Part shown: piece after piece, positions 51,654 through 61,330 of the stretch
How the letters are laid out: each line of letters begins with the position of its first letter
How positions within the stretch are numbered: position 1 is the stretch's first letter
Source: Brevibacillus thermoruber 423
GTDB taxonomy: Bacteria > Bacillota > Bacilli > Brevibacillales > Brevibacillaceae
Assembly (NCBI RefSeq): GCF_000454065.1
Contig: NZ_ATNE01000001.1
Coordinates: 312,501 to 376,500, forward strand
DNA length: 64,000 nucleotides
Reading direction: 5' to 3'
Notes under the pieces: model-generated
What the model saw: the letters and a program-made list of their open reading frames with translations, nothing else
What the model was told of the DNA's origin: nothing
Databases searched by the model: none
Position numbers and translations under genes: made by a program

Positions 51654-54600
51654 TCCGCCTTTCCCGACGACGGTGATCTCGCCGTGGGCCTCCCGTCCCA
51701 GTGCGTCGGTGGCCACCACCGTCAGTTTCTGCTTGCCTTCCCGGACGCCGTCCAGCAGCACGCGAAACTCGCCCCGGTCGTTCACGTCCGCCGGGACCCG
51801 GCGATCGCCGTAGACGATCTGCAGCCGGACGACACCCGCAGCCGTCACTTTTCCGGAGACGGGAACCGATGCCCCGACGCGGGCTTCCAGGCTGTTATGT
51901 TCCAGTTTCAGCGTCGGAGCGGGCAGCGCTCTGGCCGTGTAGGTGAGCCGCTGCTCCCCGTGATGCAGCACCAGCGAACCGGCATGGGCGTCGACGTACG
52001 CGTAGATCACCAGCGAGGATTGGTTGCCGGCCCCGTCCTTGCCTTCCAGCAGGATGCGGTTTTCCCCGTGCTTCAGGGGCAGCGTGTGCGTGAACTGCTT
52101 CCAGACCGGCTTTTCCAACTGGTCTTCTTCCCAGCTCGCGACGATCTGCCCGTTGACGCTGGCCTGCCCCTTGTACGTCAGGTCGCGGTAGTGGAAGCGG
52201 ATCGGGACGAGCATGCGCTTGGTGCCCCCATCGTACAGAATGTCTTCGGAGCCGTCGTTTGCCAACTGCAGGAGCGGCGGAGCCGTGTCCACGATGACCC
52301 GCTGCGTAAACTGCCGGGTGTTGCCGTACATGTCGCTCGCGCTGTACGAGACGTAGTTCAGCCCCTCCGGCAGGCGCAGGACGGTGTGAAACGCTCCGTC
52401 CGCCTCCACCTCCACCGGGGTTTTGTTGATGACGAGCCGCACGCGGTCCAGCATGTCTTCCCCGCTGATCCGTCCGCTGATCGCCACTTCCGGCTGGCGG
52501 GAAATCAGCACGTAGCGGAACAGGTCGTTGGGGAACTGAACATACGGCGGGACGACGTCGCTTTTCCCGTTGAGGTGGACGATACTGAAGTTGCCGGCGT
52601 AATCGTAGGCGACCAGCGTGACCTTTTTGTCCGGCTGGCTGACCACCGTGCCGGTGACGTTGGCCGAGTACGGTCCTCCCGTCTTTTTCCCGCCCACGTA
52701 CAAGAGGTAGCCCTGCACATCCTTGTCCCTAGTGCTCCACTGGACGCGGTTGCCCGACAGGGAAGCGGTCACGGCGGGCGCTTTGGTATCCACCCGGACG
52801 GGCAGGGTCAGCGTCTGCCAGTTGGCGTTGCGCCCGTCGATTTTGGCCCGGACGACGAACTGGTAGGCGCCGTCCGGCACCGGCTCGTACGTGCCTTTTT
52901 CCGGGGAGTACGTCCTGCCGTCCCAGCTCCACTCCTCCCGTTCCGTGTAGTAATAGGGAATGCCCAGCTTGGACTGGTCGTACTTGCTCACCTTTTCGTC
53001 GCGGACCAGCGAGCGGATCGGTTTGCCCGTGCTGTCCGTCACGTCCACCATGACCTGCCGGGCGTTGCGCAAAAAGGTGATCGACGGGGCGGCCGTGTCG
53101 TAGTGGCCGTCGCCGTTGGGAGAGAACGCGATCTTCGCCGGGTCCACCTGGACCGTCCCGTCTTCGCTCACCCCGACGACTCCCAGGTAATCGCGGTATT
53201 TCCACTTGTCGTTTTCCTTGTCGTGATACCAGGCTGTCTTCACGCCGGTTCGCTTTTCCTGGCTGGCTTCCTCCCACATGGGGGAGTCCATCACCCGCGG
53301 CTCGTCCCAATCGCCGTAAAAGCCGTAGTACGGTACGCGCAGGACGGGCTCGTCGCCATTCACCGGCTCAAAGGCGATAAACCCTTCGGCAAAGAGGTTG
53401 CGCGCCGTCTCCGGGGGAATGTGCAGCGTCACCTTGACCTCCGCCCGCTCGCCCGGCCGGACGGTCACCTGCTGGCTGGAAAATTGCAGCCGCGCCCCTT
53501 TCAGCGGGGTTTCCGTCAGCAGGTTGAGCCCGTTCTGACGCAGGTCGGTCAGCACGCCGAACTCGTCCTTGATCCGGTAGGTGAGCGGCTTTTTCCCGAA
53601 CTTGTTGTCCACGAAGAGCGAAAACGTCGTCCGGGCGCCGATCTCCCCGAGCGAAACGCCCGCCTTTCCTTTGGCATCGGTGACAATCGCCGGCGTCTTG
53701 ATCGCCTTGGCGATCTGCAGCAGCCCTGCTCCCTGGACGCGCGGGCTGTACGGCAGCTTTCCCGGCCGGCTGCCGTCGGAAGCGGCAGCGGTTTCGTGCG
53801 GGTCGAGGACGGGAGCGGCCGTATTCATCGCGGCGGCCTTCAGCGTCTCCACCAGCGCCCGCCCTTGCAGGCTGCGCCCCTGCTTCAGATACGCCTGCTT
53901 GATGAGCGCCATCCCTCCCGCGACGTGCGGGGTCGCCATTGACGTGCCGCTTTTGACCGCGTAGTCCGACTCCCGCACCGTCGACAAGATCCCTCCGCCC
54001 GGTGCGGCAATCTCCGGCTTGAACTGCAAATCGGGCGTCGGCCCCCAGGAGGAAAAGGCGGAGATGGTGCCCCCGTCCGGATACGGCATCGGATTTTGCG
54101 CGTACTGGCCGTCGAAGCTGATCGTAACCTTTTTGCCTTTTTTCAGCGCCTGGGCCAGCCGCTCGCCCGTCTGCTTCAAAATGGATACCGCGGGAATCTG
54201 TTTGGCGTTCTCCGCGCTGATGATCAGCGGCCCCGACTGGTTGTTGTAGATGATCACGCCGGCCGCTCCCGCTTCCCGGGCCAGCCGCAGTTTCTCGTCA
54301 AAAGGGATGTCGCCCCGCTCCAGGAGCACCACTTTTCCCTTGACGGAGACATTGTAATCTTCCTTTTTCCCCTTGCCCATGTAGATCAGCTCGTACGGTT
54401 TGATCAAGGCCTGGACGGGGTTGATCACGCTGCCCCCGGCGGCGTGGCCGTGCAGGTAGACCACCCGCTCCAGCCCGGGAACCCCCTGTACGGAAAAGCT
54501 GTAGCCGGCCAGGGCCGTCGCATTGACCGACGCGACGGAGAAGGCGTCCGGCGCCAGACCGGGAGAGCCGATCATGGAGACATCCGGATTTTGCGCCTTT

Positions 54601-55409
54601 ACCTTGTCGCTGCCAAAGTAGGCGTCGTTGCCCGCCGCCGCCACCACGATCACGCCGCTGTCCACCGCCCGCTTGACGGCAAATTGCTCCGTGTTGGTCT
54701 CGTCCACGTACCCGGCGGATGAGCCGAGGCTCAGGTTGATCACATCCGCTTTTTTCGCGATCGAATCGTTGATCGCAAACAGGATCGATTCGCTCAATCC
54801 CGGCACTTCCCCCTGGTAATTGCTGAATACTTTCTGGCTCAGCAGTTGGGCTTCGGGCGCCACGCCCTTCAGCTTCCCGTTGGCGGCCACGATCCCGGCG
54901 ACGTGCACGCCGTGCTGCGATTCGCCCACGTCCTCGGTCGTCTGGTTGCGGTCTGCCCAGTTGTAGCCGGGGATGACCTTTTGCGTCGAACCGGACTTTT
55001 GCTGGGCAAGCCGCTTGTCACGCGGCGCAGGCAGATCGGGGTGCCTGCCGTTGATGCCGGTGTCGATCACCGCCACCAGCATGCCTTCCCCTTTGACGCC
55101 GGCTTCCTGCCACGCTTTCGGCGCCTCGATCATCTCCAGCCCGGAGGCAGGGGGCTGTGCCACCTGTTCACCCTGCAGCACATGCTCTGCCGCGTTCCAC
55201 TCGTCTGCGCCGGCAGCATGAATCCCGCCGCGCTCCGGTTGAGGCAGAGCCGCCTTCGCCTGCCAATGGGCATCGCGAAGATCCTGACGCACCTGTTTGG
55301 CAAAAGCGGCATCCTGCCCGCGTTGGTTGGCCTCTGCCGTCCACATCTCCACCGTCTGTGCCGGAAGCAGGGATAGCGCCATCCCGATGCACAAGATCCG
55401 TTTTTTCAT
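51651..55409 (-). CDS. Secreted subtilisin-like serine protease (S8), multidomain
   Basis: 1252 residues. A signal peptide (Lys-rich start, then ILCIGMALSLLPAQT) is followed by a propeptide. The S8 domain has Asp116 (AVIDTGING), His166 (SQHGVHVAG), oxyanion Asn261 (AAAGNDAY) and Ser490 (SGTSMATPH). A PA domain is inserted at about 340-435, as in lactocepin/Vpr-type proteases. C-terminal of the catalytic domain are Fn3-like and several Ig/bacterial beta-sandwich modules to the end. It is an extracellular or wall-associated endoprotease. ATG 55409 follows GGGGGGCAG. Confidence 0.93.
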   Translation of the reverse strand: MKKRILCIGMALSLLPAQTVEMWTAEANQRGQDAAFAKQVRQDLRDAHWQAKAALPQPERGGIHAAGADEWNAAEHVLQGEQVAQPPASGLEMIEAPKAWQEAGVKGEGMLVAVIDTGINGRHPDLPAPRDKRLAQQKSGSTQKVIPGYNWADRNQTTEDVGESQHGVHVAGIVAANGKLKGVAPEAQLLSQKVFSNYQGEVPGLSESILFAINDSIAKKADVINLSLGSSAGYVDETNTEQFAVKRAVDSGVIVVAAAGNDAYFGSDKVKAQNPDVSMIGSPGLAPDAFSVASVNATALAGYSFSVQGVPGLERVVYLHGHAAGGSVINPVQALIKPYELIYMGKGKKEDYNVSVKGKVVLLERGDIPFDEKLRLAREAGAAGVIIYNNQSGPLIISAENAKQIPAVSILKQTGERLAQALKKGKKVTISFDGQYAQNPMPYPDGGTISAFSSWGPTPDLQFKPEIAAPGGGILSTVRESDYAVKSGTSMATPHVAGGMALIKQAYLKQGRSLQGRALVETLKAAAMNTAAPVLDPHETAAASDGSRPGKLPYSPRVQGAGLLQIAKAIKTPAIVTDAKGKAGVSLGEIGARTTFSLFVDNKFGKKPLTYRIKDEFGVLTDLRQNGLNLLTETPLKGARLQFSSQQVTVRPGERAEVKVTLHIPPETARNLFAEGFIAFEPVNGDEPVLRVPYYGFYGDWDEPRVMDSPMWEEASQEKRTGVKTAWYHDKENDKWKYRDYLGVVGVSEDGTVQVDPAKIAFSPNGDGHYDTAAPSITFLRNARQVMVDVTDSTGKPIRSLVRDEKVSKYDQSKLGIPYYYTEREEWSWDGRTYSPEKGTYEPVPDGAYQFVVRAKIDGRNANWQTLTLPVRVDTKAPAVTASLSGNRVQWSTRDKDVQGYLLYVGGKKTGGPYSANVTGTVVSQPDKKVTLVAYDYAGNFSIVHLNGKSDVVPPYVQFPNDLFRYVLISRQPEVAISGRISGEDMLDRVRLVINKTPVEVEADGAFHTVLRLPEGLNYVSYSASDMYGNTRQFTQRVIVDTAPPLLQLANDGSEDILYDGGTKRMLVPIRFHYRDLTYKGQASVNGQIVASWEEDQLEKPVWKQFTHTLPLKHGENRILLEGKDGAGNQSSLVIYAYVDAHAGSLVLHHGEQRLTYTARALPAPTLKLEHNSLEARVGASVPVSGKVTAAGVVRLQIVYGDRRVPADVNDRGEFRVLLDGVREGKQKLTVVATDALGREAHGEITVVGKGG

Positions 55410-55494
55410 CGTCTGCCCCCCAAAAAACATCCATTTCCTTCAGTTTTCCTTTGAAGGGAGATTCGTATTCCCATAAATCGGATGGGCGTGCAGA

Positions 55495-55523
55495 TTGACA
55501 AATGGTTTCACACGCTTTATATT
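55495..55523 (+). promoter_or_regulatory. Sigma-A promoter of the marR-MFS operon
   Basis: TTGACA, 17-base spacer, TATATT. Confidence 0.88.
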
Positions 55524-55539
55524 TAAATACGTTAAATAT
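55519..55539 (+). promoter_or_regulatory. Palindromic MarR-type operator overlapping the -10
   Basis: Perfect inverted repeat ATATTTAA-N5-TTAAATAT. It begins inside the -10 and covers the transcription start. Binding of the MarR protein would block RNA polymerase. Confidence 0.75.
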
Positions 55540-55600
55540 TAATCCCGATAAATTTTAACGGCAGGAAATGAAGAGCCGGCGATGATGGAAGGTGTGCGTC

Positions 55601-56044
55601 ATGGATCAGAAGGACTTGGATCAAGCGATCGAGCGGCTTCAGATCGCCTTTTCCACGACGATGAGAAAACTGGGACCGGAACTGGCGGAATCGTCCGCGG
55701 ATCTGACCGGCCCGCAGTTTTACATCCTGAGTCTTCTCTCCAAAAAGGGACCGAGTTCGGTGACCGAGCTGGCGGACAACATGTGCGTCAAACCGAGCGC
55801 GATCACAGCGATGGTGGACCGGCTGCTGAAGCACGGATTCGTCCAGCGCGACCGGGACGAGCACGACCGCCGCATCGTGACCATCCGGTTGACCGAACAG
55901 GGGGCGGCCATTCTGCAGCAGGCCAAACGAAAGCGAAAAGAGGTTGTCCAACGCTATCTGCGCCATCTGACTCCGGATGAGCTGGACGCGCTCGTCCGCC
56001 TTTTCGAAAAGCTGGCCCGCATCGCAACACATGAGAAGGAGTGA
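55601..56044 (+). CDS. MarR family transcriptional regulator
   Basis: 147 residues. Winged helix-turn-helix: GPQFYILSLLSKKGPSSVTELADNMCVKPSAITAMVDRLLKHGFV, with the wing in RDRDEHDRRIVTIRLTEQG (charged DxRxxxI turn typical of MarR). A cysteine (NMCVKPS) lies in the recognition helix and could be redox-sensitive. It probably represses itself and the MFS gene 6 bases downstream. ATG 55601 follows GGAAGGTG. Confidence 0.9.
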   Translation: MDQKDLDQAIERLQIAFSTTMRKLGPELAESSADLTGPQFYILSLLSKKGPSSVTELADNMCVKPSAITAMVDRLLKHGFVQRDRDEHDRRIVTIRLTEQGAAILQQAKRKRKEVVQRYLRHLTPDELDALVRLFEKLARIATHEKE

Positions 56045-56050
56045 CATCTT

Positions 56051-57634
56051 ATGCAGGAACAACAGGAAAAACGAGGACTTCTCATTGTCGGACTGTTAGT
56101 GGCAATGTTGTTTGCGTCTCTGGACAATACGATTGTGGGAACCGCCATGCCGCGCATCGTCGGCGAACTGGGCGGCTTGGGGGTCATGACCTGGCTGACC
56201 ACGGCCTACATGCTGACCTCCACGGCCGTCGTGCCGATCACCGGCAAATTGGCCGACTTGATCGGCCGCAAAGTGGTCTATGTGACCGGCTTGATTCTTT
56301 TCATGGCCGGTTCCGTTCTCTGCGGGGCCGCCCAGACGATGAACCAGCTCATCGTCTTCCGCGCGATCCAGGGCATCGGCGGCGGCATCATGATGCCGAT
56401 GGCGATGATTATCGTCGGCGATCTGTTTACCGGCGAGCAGCGGGCCAAATGGCAGGGGGTCTTTGGCGCCGTCTTCGGACTTTCCTCCATTCTGGGGCCG
56501 CAGGTTGGCGGCTGGATCGTCGACACGCTGAACTGGCGATGGGTGTTTTACATCAATCTGCCGGTCGGCATTCTCGCCGTCATCCTGATTGCGCTGGCAC
56601 TCAAATCGCAGCGGATCAGCGGACCGGTCAACATCGACATCTGGGGCATGTTCACCATGACCGGCGGCGTCGTCAGCCTGCTTCTCGCCCTGACGTTTGG
56701 CGGAAAGGACTTCCCCTGGACGTCGTGGCAGATCCTCTCGCTGTTCGGGCTGTCGGCCGCGTTTCTGACCGCTTTCGTGATCGTGGAGTCGAGAACGGCC
56801 GAGCCGATTCTGCCGCTGCATCTGTTTCGGAACAAAACCTTCACGCTGCTGAACGGCATCGGGTTTCTCATGTCGGTCGGGATGTTTGGCGCCATCATGT
56901 TCGTACCGCTGTTCATGCAGGGCATTGTCGGCATCAGCCCGTCCGAGTCGGGGACCATCATGGTGCCGATGATGCTGGCCATGATGCTGACCAGCATCGC
57001 GGGAGGCCGGATCGTAAAGAAAATCGGCGTCCGCACGCAGATGCTGATCGGGATGATCACGATGGCGGCCGGCTTCTGGCTGCTGTCCACGATGGTCGTA
57101 ACCACCTCCAAATGGGAAGCGATGTCGTACATGATCGTGCTGGGACTGGGGATCGGGCTGGTGATGCCGCTGATTACCATCGCGCTGCAGGAATCCTTCC
57201 CCAAATCGGAACGGGGGGTCGTCACATCCTCGAGCCAGTTCTTCCGTCAAATCGGCGGAACGTTTGGCATGACCGTTCTGGGAGCGGTCATGAACCATCG
57301 CTCGACCGCCCTGCTGACGCATGATCTCATGCCCCGTTTGGAAAAACTGCCGCAGCAGGCTCACGGCATGGCGGAGCAGTTTTCCGCGATGATTCAGACA
57401 AACCCGCAGGGACTGTACTCCATGCTGCTGAGCCCGGAAGCGCTGGCCTCCATTCCGGCCGGCATCCGGCAGACCCTGCTGCCGATTCTCAAGACGGACA
57501 TGGTCGCCTCGCTCCATGAGGTGTATCTCGTCGGACTTGTCTTTATCCTGGCGGGCGCCGTGCTTGCCATGATGCTCGGCAAAATCAAGCTGTCCCCTCC
57601 GGAGCAAAAGGCGTCCGCTCAAAAAGCCGCGTAA
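56051..57634 (+). CDS. MFS multidrug efflux transporter, DHA2 family (14-TM)
   Basis: 527 residues and 14 hydrophobic segments. DHA2 (EmrB/QacA) landmarks: ASLDNTIVGTAMPRIVGELGGLG, TAYMLTSTAVVPITGKLADLIGRK, the RAIQGIGGGIMMPMAM block and GWIVDTLNWRWVFYINLPVGIL. It exports drugs or metabolites with protons. ATG 56051 follows AAGGAG by 9 bases; the gene lies 6 bases after marR and is probably induced by ligand binding to that repressor. Confidence 0.93.
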   Translation: MQEQQEKRGLLIVGLLVAMLFASLDNTIVGTAMPRIVGELGGLGVMTWLTTAYMLTSTAVVPITGKLADLIGRKVVYVTGLILFMAGSVLCGAAQTMNQLIVFRAIQGIGGGIMMPMAMIIVGDLFTGEQRAKWQGVFGAVFGLSSILGPQVGGWIVDTLNWRWVFYINLPVGILAVILIALALKSQRISGPVNIDIWGMFTMTGGVVSLLLALTFGGKDFPWTSWQILSLFGLSAAFLTAFVIVESRTAEPILPLHLFRNKTFTLLNGIGFLMSVGMFGAIMFVPLFMQGIVGISPSESGTIMVPMMLAMMLTSIAGGRIVKKIGVRTQMLIGMITMAAGFWLLSTMVVTTSKWEAMSYMIVLGLGIGLVMPLITIALQESFPKSERGVVTSSSQFFRQIGGTFGMTVLGAVMNHRSTALLTHDLMPRLEKLPQQAHGMAEQFSAMIQTNPQGLYSMLLSPEALASIPAGIRQTLLPILKTDMVASLHEVYLVGLVFILAGAVLAMMLGKIKLSPPEQKASAQKAA

Positions 57635-57697
57635 ACATCGCGCGGCGCTCGTCCGGAAAAAGGCACGATCATCGATCCAGGCAGACGCCAACATGCA

Positions 57698-57737
57698 AAC
57701 AGGCGTGCAAACCACGGTAACGGTTTGCACGCCTGTT
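57698..57737. terminator. Perfect 16-bp hairpin between MFS gene and sdhB
   Basis: AACAGGCGTGCAAACC pairs perfectly with GGTTTGCACGCCTGTT (8-base loop). No T run follows on either strand, so it is an atypical terminator or an RNA stabiliser of the converging transcripts. Confidence 0.6.
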
Positions 57738-57761
57738 GTCTGTCATCCCCTGCACGAGAAA

Positions 57762-58511
57762 TCAGGAGAAGAAGAATTTCTTCAGAGCGTATTTGGTCGT
57801 CTCTTTGTTCATGTGAGCGATGGAGGTCGTCAGCGGAATGCCTTTCGGACAGGCTTGCACGCAGTTTTGCGAGTTTCCGCAGTCGGCGATGCCGCCGTCT
57901 TCCAGCAGCGCATCCAGACGCTCGTGCTTGTTCATCGCACCAGTCGGGTGCTGGTTGAACAGACGCACCTGGGAGATGGCGAACGGACCGATGAACGCCG
58001 ATTTTTCGTTGACGTTCGGGCACGCTTCCAGGCAGACGCCGCAGGTCATGCACTTGGACAGTTCGTACGCCCATTGGCGTTCCACTTCCGGCATCCGCGG
58101 ACCCGGCCCCAGGTCGTGGGTACCGTCGATCGGAATCCATGCCTTGACGCGTTTCAGTGCATCAAACATGCGGCTGCGGTCGACGGACAGGTCGCGCTGA
58201 ACCGGGAAGGTGCTCATCGGTTCCAGACGGATCGGCTGCTCCAGCTTGTCGATCAGAGCGGAACACGCCTGGCGCGGTCTGCCGTTAATCACCATGGAGC
58301 ACGCGCCGCACACTTCCTCCAGGCAGTTGGATTCCCAGTTGACCGGCGTCGTTTTTTGGCCTTGCGCGTTCACCGGATTGCGCTGGATTTCCATCAACGC
58401 CGAGATCACGTTCATGTTCGGGCGGTACGGAACCTTGAATTCTTCCTTGTACGGAGTGCTGTCAGGGCTGTCTTGACGGGTGATAATCAGGTGGACAAAC
58501 TTTTCGGCCAT
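57762..58511 (-). CDS. sdhB: Succinate dehydrogenase iron-sulfur subunit
   Basis: 249 residues. [2Fe-2S] cluster cysteines in NCLEEVCGACSMVING, then the CMTCGVCLEACPNV and NCVQACPKG cluster motifs for [4Fe-4S] and [3Fe-4S]. Membrane-side electron carrier from the flavoprotein to quinone. The ATG at 58511 follows GGAGGGAA. Last gene of sdhCAB. Confidence 0.96.
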   Translation of the reverse strand: MAEKFVHLIITRQDSPDSTPYKEEFKVPYRPNMNVISALMEIQRNPVNAQGQKTTPVNWESNCLEEVCGACSMVINGRPRQACSALIDKLEQPIRLEPMSTFPVQRDLSVDRSRMFDALKRVKAWIPIDGTHDLGPGPRMPEVERQWAYELSKCMTCGVCLEACPNVNEKSAFIGPFAISQVRLFNQHPTGAMNKHERLDALLEDGGIADCGNSQNCVQACPKGIPLTTSIAHMNKETTKYALKKFFFS

Positions 58512-58529
58512 GATCAGTTCCCTCCCCTC

Positions 58530-60290
58530 TTACTTCTTCTTCTTGTCGGACGTGTAGTCCCGCTTACGCGGCGGAATCAGCGATACATCCACGTCTTCGT
58601 AGTAGATCTCCGGCGCGGTGGTCTCCGGATTGTATTTGGCCATCGTCGTTTTCAGGAACTTCTCGTCGTTGCGCTCCGGGAACTCCGGTTTGTAGTGAGC
58701 GCCGCGGCTTTCGTCGCGCATCAGCGCACTGATCGTGATTACGCGGGCAAGCACCAGCATGTTCCACAGGTGACGGGTGAAGGCTGCGCCGGAGTTGCTC
58801 CACTTGCTCGTGTCGTTGATGTTGATCCGCTTGTAGCGCTCCATCAGTTCCTGGATCTTTTCGTCCGTCTTCTTCAGGCGGTCGTTGTAGCGCACGACGG
58901 TCACGTTGTCGGTCATCCACTCGCCCAGTTCCTTGTGCAGGAGGTACGCGTTCTCGGTGCCGTCCATCTTGAGAATGTTGTCGTATTTCTCCTGCTCCTT
59001 CTTCGTGTAGCTGTCGTACAGCGTGGAGGGCAGAACGTCGCAGGACTGCTCCAGACCGTTCATGTACTCGATTGCCTTCGGACCTGCCACCATGCCGCCG
59101 TAGATCGCGGAAAGCAGGGAGTTGGCGCCGAGGCGGTTCGCACCGTGCTGGGAGTAGTCGCACTCACCCGCAGCGAACAGACCCGGGATGTTGGTCATCT
59201 GGTTGTAGTCTACCCACATGCCGCCCATCGAGTAGTGCACGGCCGGGAAGATTTTCATCGGTACCTTGCGCGGGTCCTCGCCCACGAACTTCTCGTAGAT
59301 CTCGATAATGCCGCCCAGTTTGACGTCCAGCTCTTTCGGGTCTTTGTGGGACAGGTCGAGATACACCATGTTTTCGCCGTTGATGCCCAGCTTCAGATCC
59401 ACGCAGACGTGGAAGATTTCGCGGGTGGCGATGTCGCGCGGCACCAGGTTGCCGTAGGCCGGGTACTTTTCTTCGAGGAAGTACCACGGTTTGCCGTCCT
59501 TGTAGGTCCAGACACGTCCGCCTTCACCGCGAGCCGACTCGGACATCAGGCGCAGCTTGTCGTCGCCCGGGATGGCGGTTGGGTGAATCTGGATCATTTC
59601 GCCGTTGGCGTAAATGACGCCCTGCTGGTACGCCGCAGATGCCGCGGTACCGGTGTTGATAATCGAGTTGGTCGATTTGCCGAAGATGATGCCGGGTCCC
59701 CCGGTCGCCAGGATGACGGCGTCGGCGCGGAAGGATTGGATCTCGCCGTTGCGCAGGTTCTGCGCCGTGATCCCCCGACAGGTGCCGGCGTCGTCCAGAA
59801 CAACCCCAAGGAAGTCCCAGTATTCGTACTTGGTCACGAGACCTTCCGTTTCAAAGCGGCGCACTTGCTCGTCCAGCGCGTAGAGGAGCTGCTGCCCGGT
59901 CGTTGCGCCGGCAAACGCGGTACGGTGATGCTTGGTCCCCCCGAAACGGCGGAAGTCCAAGAGACCCTCCGGCGTACGGTTGAACATAACGCCCATCCGG
60001 TCCAGCATGTAGATGATGCCCGGAGCCGCGTCGCACATCGCTTTGACAGGCGGTTGGTTCGCCAGGAAGTCGCCGCCGTAAATGGTATCGTCGAAGTGCT
60101 CCCAGGTGGAGTCGCCTTCCCCTTTGGTGTTCACCGCGCCGTTGATGCCGCCCTGCGCACAGACGGAGTGGGAACGCTTAACCGGAACCAGGGAGAACAA
60201 CTGTACGGGAACGCCCTTTTCTGCTGCTTTGATGGTAGCCATTAATCCGGCAAGGCCGCCACCGACAATGATCAGTTTACCTTTTGCCAT
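58530..60290 (-). CDS. sdhA: Succinate dehydrogenase flavoprotein subunit
   Basis: 586 residues. FAD motif IVGGGLAGLMAT, the flavin-linking His in KRSHSVCAQGG, LMSESARGEGG and HYSMGG catalytic segments. Oxidises succinate to fumarate. The ATG at 60290 follows AGGGGGAC. Confidence 0.97.
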   Translation of the reverse strand: MAKGKLIIVGGGLAGLMATIKAAEKGVPVQLFSLVPVKRSHSVCAQGGINGAVNTKGEGDSTWEHFDDTIYGGDFLANQPPVKAMCDAAPGIIYMLDRMGVMFNRTPEGLLDFRRFGGTKHHRTAFAGATTGQQLLYALDEQVRRFETEGLVTKYEYWDFLGVVLDDAGTCRGITAQNLRNGEIQSFRADAVILATGGPGIIFGKSTNSIINTGTAASAAYQQGVIYANGEMIQIHPTAIPGDDKLRLMSESARGEGGRVWTYKDGKPWYFLEEKYPAYGNLVPRDIATREIFHVCVDLKLGINGENMVYLDLSHKDPKELDVKLGGIIEIYEKFVGEDPRKVPMKIFPAVHYSMGGMWVDYNQMTNIPGLFAAGECDYSQHGANRLGANSLLSAIYGGMVAGPKAIEYMNGLEQSCDVLPSTLYDSYTKKEQEKYDNILKMDGTENAYLLHKELGEWMTDNVTVVRYNDRLKKTDEKIQELMERYKRININDTSKWSNSGAAFTRHLWNMLVLARVITISALMRDESRGAHYKPEFPERNDEKFLKTTMAKYNPETTAPEIYYEDVDVSLIPPRKRDYTSDKKKK

Positions 60291-60308
60291 GAATGAGTCC
60301 CCCTATCC

Positions 60309-60920
60309 CTACAGAATGAATGCAGACATCGCCCGCAAGCCGATGAGCGAAACGATTACAAAAATGCCCATGGTCAGATAAGTGGCGAAACGCTGGGAAC
60401 GTGGACCGACGGTGATGCCCCAGTGTACGAGGAACGACCAGAGACCGTTGGAAAAGTGAAACACGGTGCTGAGAATCCCGATGGTGTAGAAGACGACCAT
60501 CAGCGGATCGCTGAGAATGTTGGCCATCATGTCAAAGTTCACTTCGGCACCCAGCGCTTTTTGAATGCGCGTTTCGTACACGTGCCAAGCGATAAAGATG
60601 AGCGTGATGATACCCGTAAGGCGCTGCCAGAGGAACATGTGGTTGCGGAAATGTCCGAAGTTGCCCACATTGTGTTTCGCCTGGAAGGCAATGTAGATCC
60701 CGTACACGGCATGGAACAGGATGGGAATGTAGATGAAGATGAATTCCACGGCGAGCAGGAATGGAACGTGTTCGATCATTCCTACCACCTGGTTGAAGGC
60801 TTCCGGTCCCCGGGTTGCCTGATAGTTCGCCGTCAAGTGGAACAAGAGGTACAGCCCGATTGGGAACAAACCGAGAAAAGAATGCAGCTTGTGGTTCAGA
60901 AAGCTATGGCCTTTCGCCAT
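60309..60920 (-). CDS. sdhC: Succinate dehydrogenase cytochrome b558 subunit
   Basis: 203 residues with five hydrophobic segments. The sequence HKLHSFLGLFPIGLYLLFHL and further His in WHVYETRI and VFHFSNGLWSFLVHWG fit the diheme b558 anchor of Firmicute SdhC. Quinone reduction at the membrane. ATG 60920. The unit sdhCAB starts here. Confidence 0.95.
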   Translation of the reverse strand: MAKGHSFLNHKLHSFLGLFPIGLYLLFHLTANYQATRGPEAFNQVVGMIEHVPFLLAVEFIFIYIPILFHAVYGIYIAFQAKHNVGNFGHFRNHMFLWQRLTGIITLIFIAWHVYETRIQKALGAEVNFDMMANILSDPLMVVFYTIGILSTVFHFSNGLWSFLVHWGITVGPRSQRFATYLTMGIFVIVSLIGLRAMSAFIL

Positions 60921-61330
60921 ACAATGGTCCCCCTTTCAATTGTATGTAGCGTTCTTTGGTAAATCTTTTCCCCACTATCCTAACCCATTGCCCCGCCGGT
61001 TAGACATGAACCGCAGCAGCCTGCCGTCCCTGCCGCCCGGCTTGGCAAATTGTGTCGGAAAACGGAAAAAAGTTGGGCAAAACGTTGAACCACAACCAAT
61101 TGTACTCCTGTCTCCTAGGAGCGTCAAGACAGTGAATAGACTAATTCCATTGTTGGATTACACGTATCAATCGTCCGATTTTTCTATGAATCTGTCATAG
61201 ACACGGCCGCTCTCTCATAGTCTGGTACCAAACAGGTTGACCAATCGGCTGCAAAAGACCGGCGTCCGCAGGAGGGTCCGACAGCGGACAAGCCATCGCG
61301 CGGCCTGCAGCCGGGAAGGAGGATCGCGAA
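60921..61330. other. Intergenic region between sdhC and yslB
   Basis: 410 bases. It holds the sdhC promoter (61099-61127) and an untranslated leader of about 170 bases. The leader is long enough to carry regulation but I see no known riboswitch motif. The rest shows no gene. Confidence 0.5.
61099..61127 (-). promoter_or_regulatory. Sigma-A promoter of sdhCAB
   Basis: On the minus strand TTGACG, 17-base spacer, TACAAT. Confidence 0.75.

Noticed and set aside
51588-53942. 784-codon open frame on the plus strand
   Set aside because: Antisense to the subtilase gene.
57693-60245. 850-codon open frame on the plus strand
   Set aside because: Antisense to sdhB and sdhA, both unmistakable.
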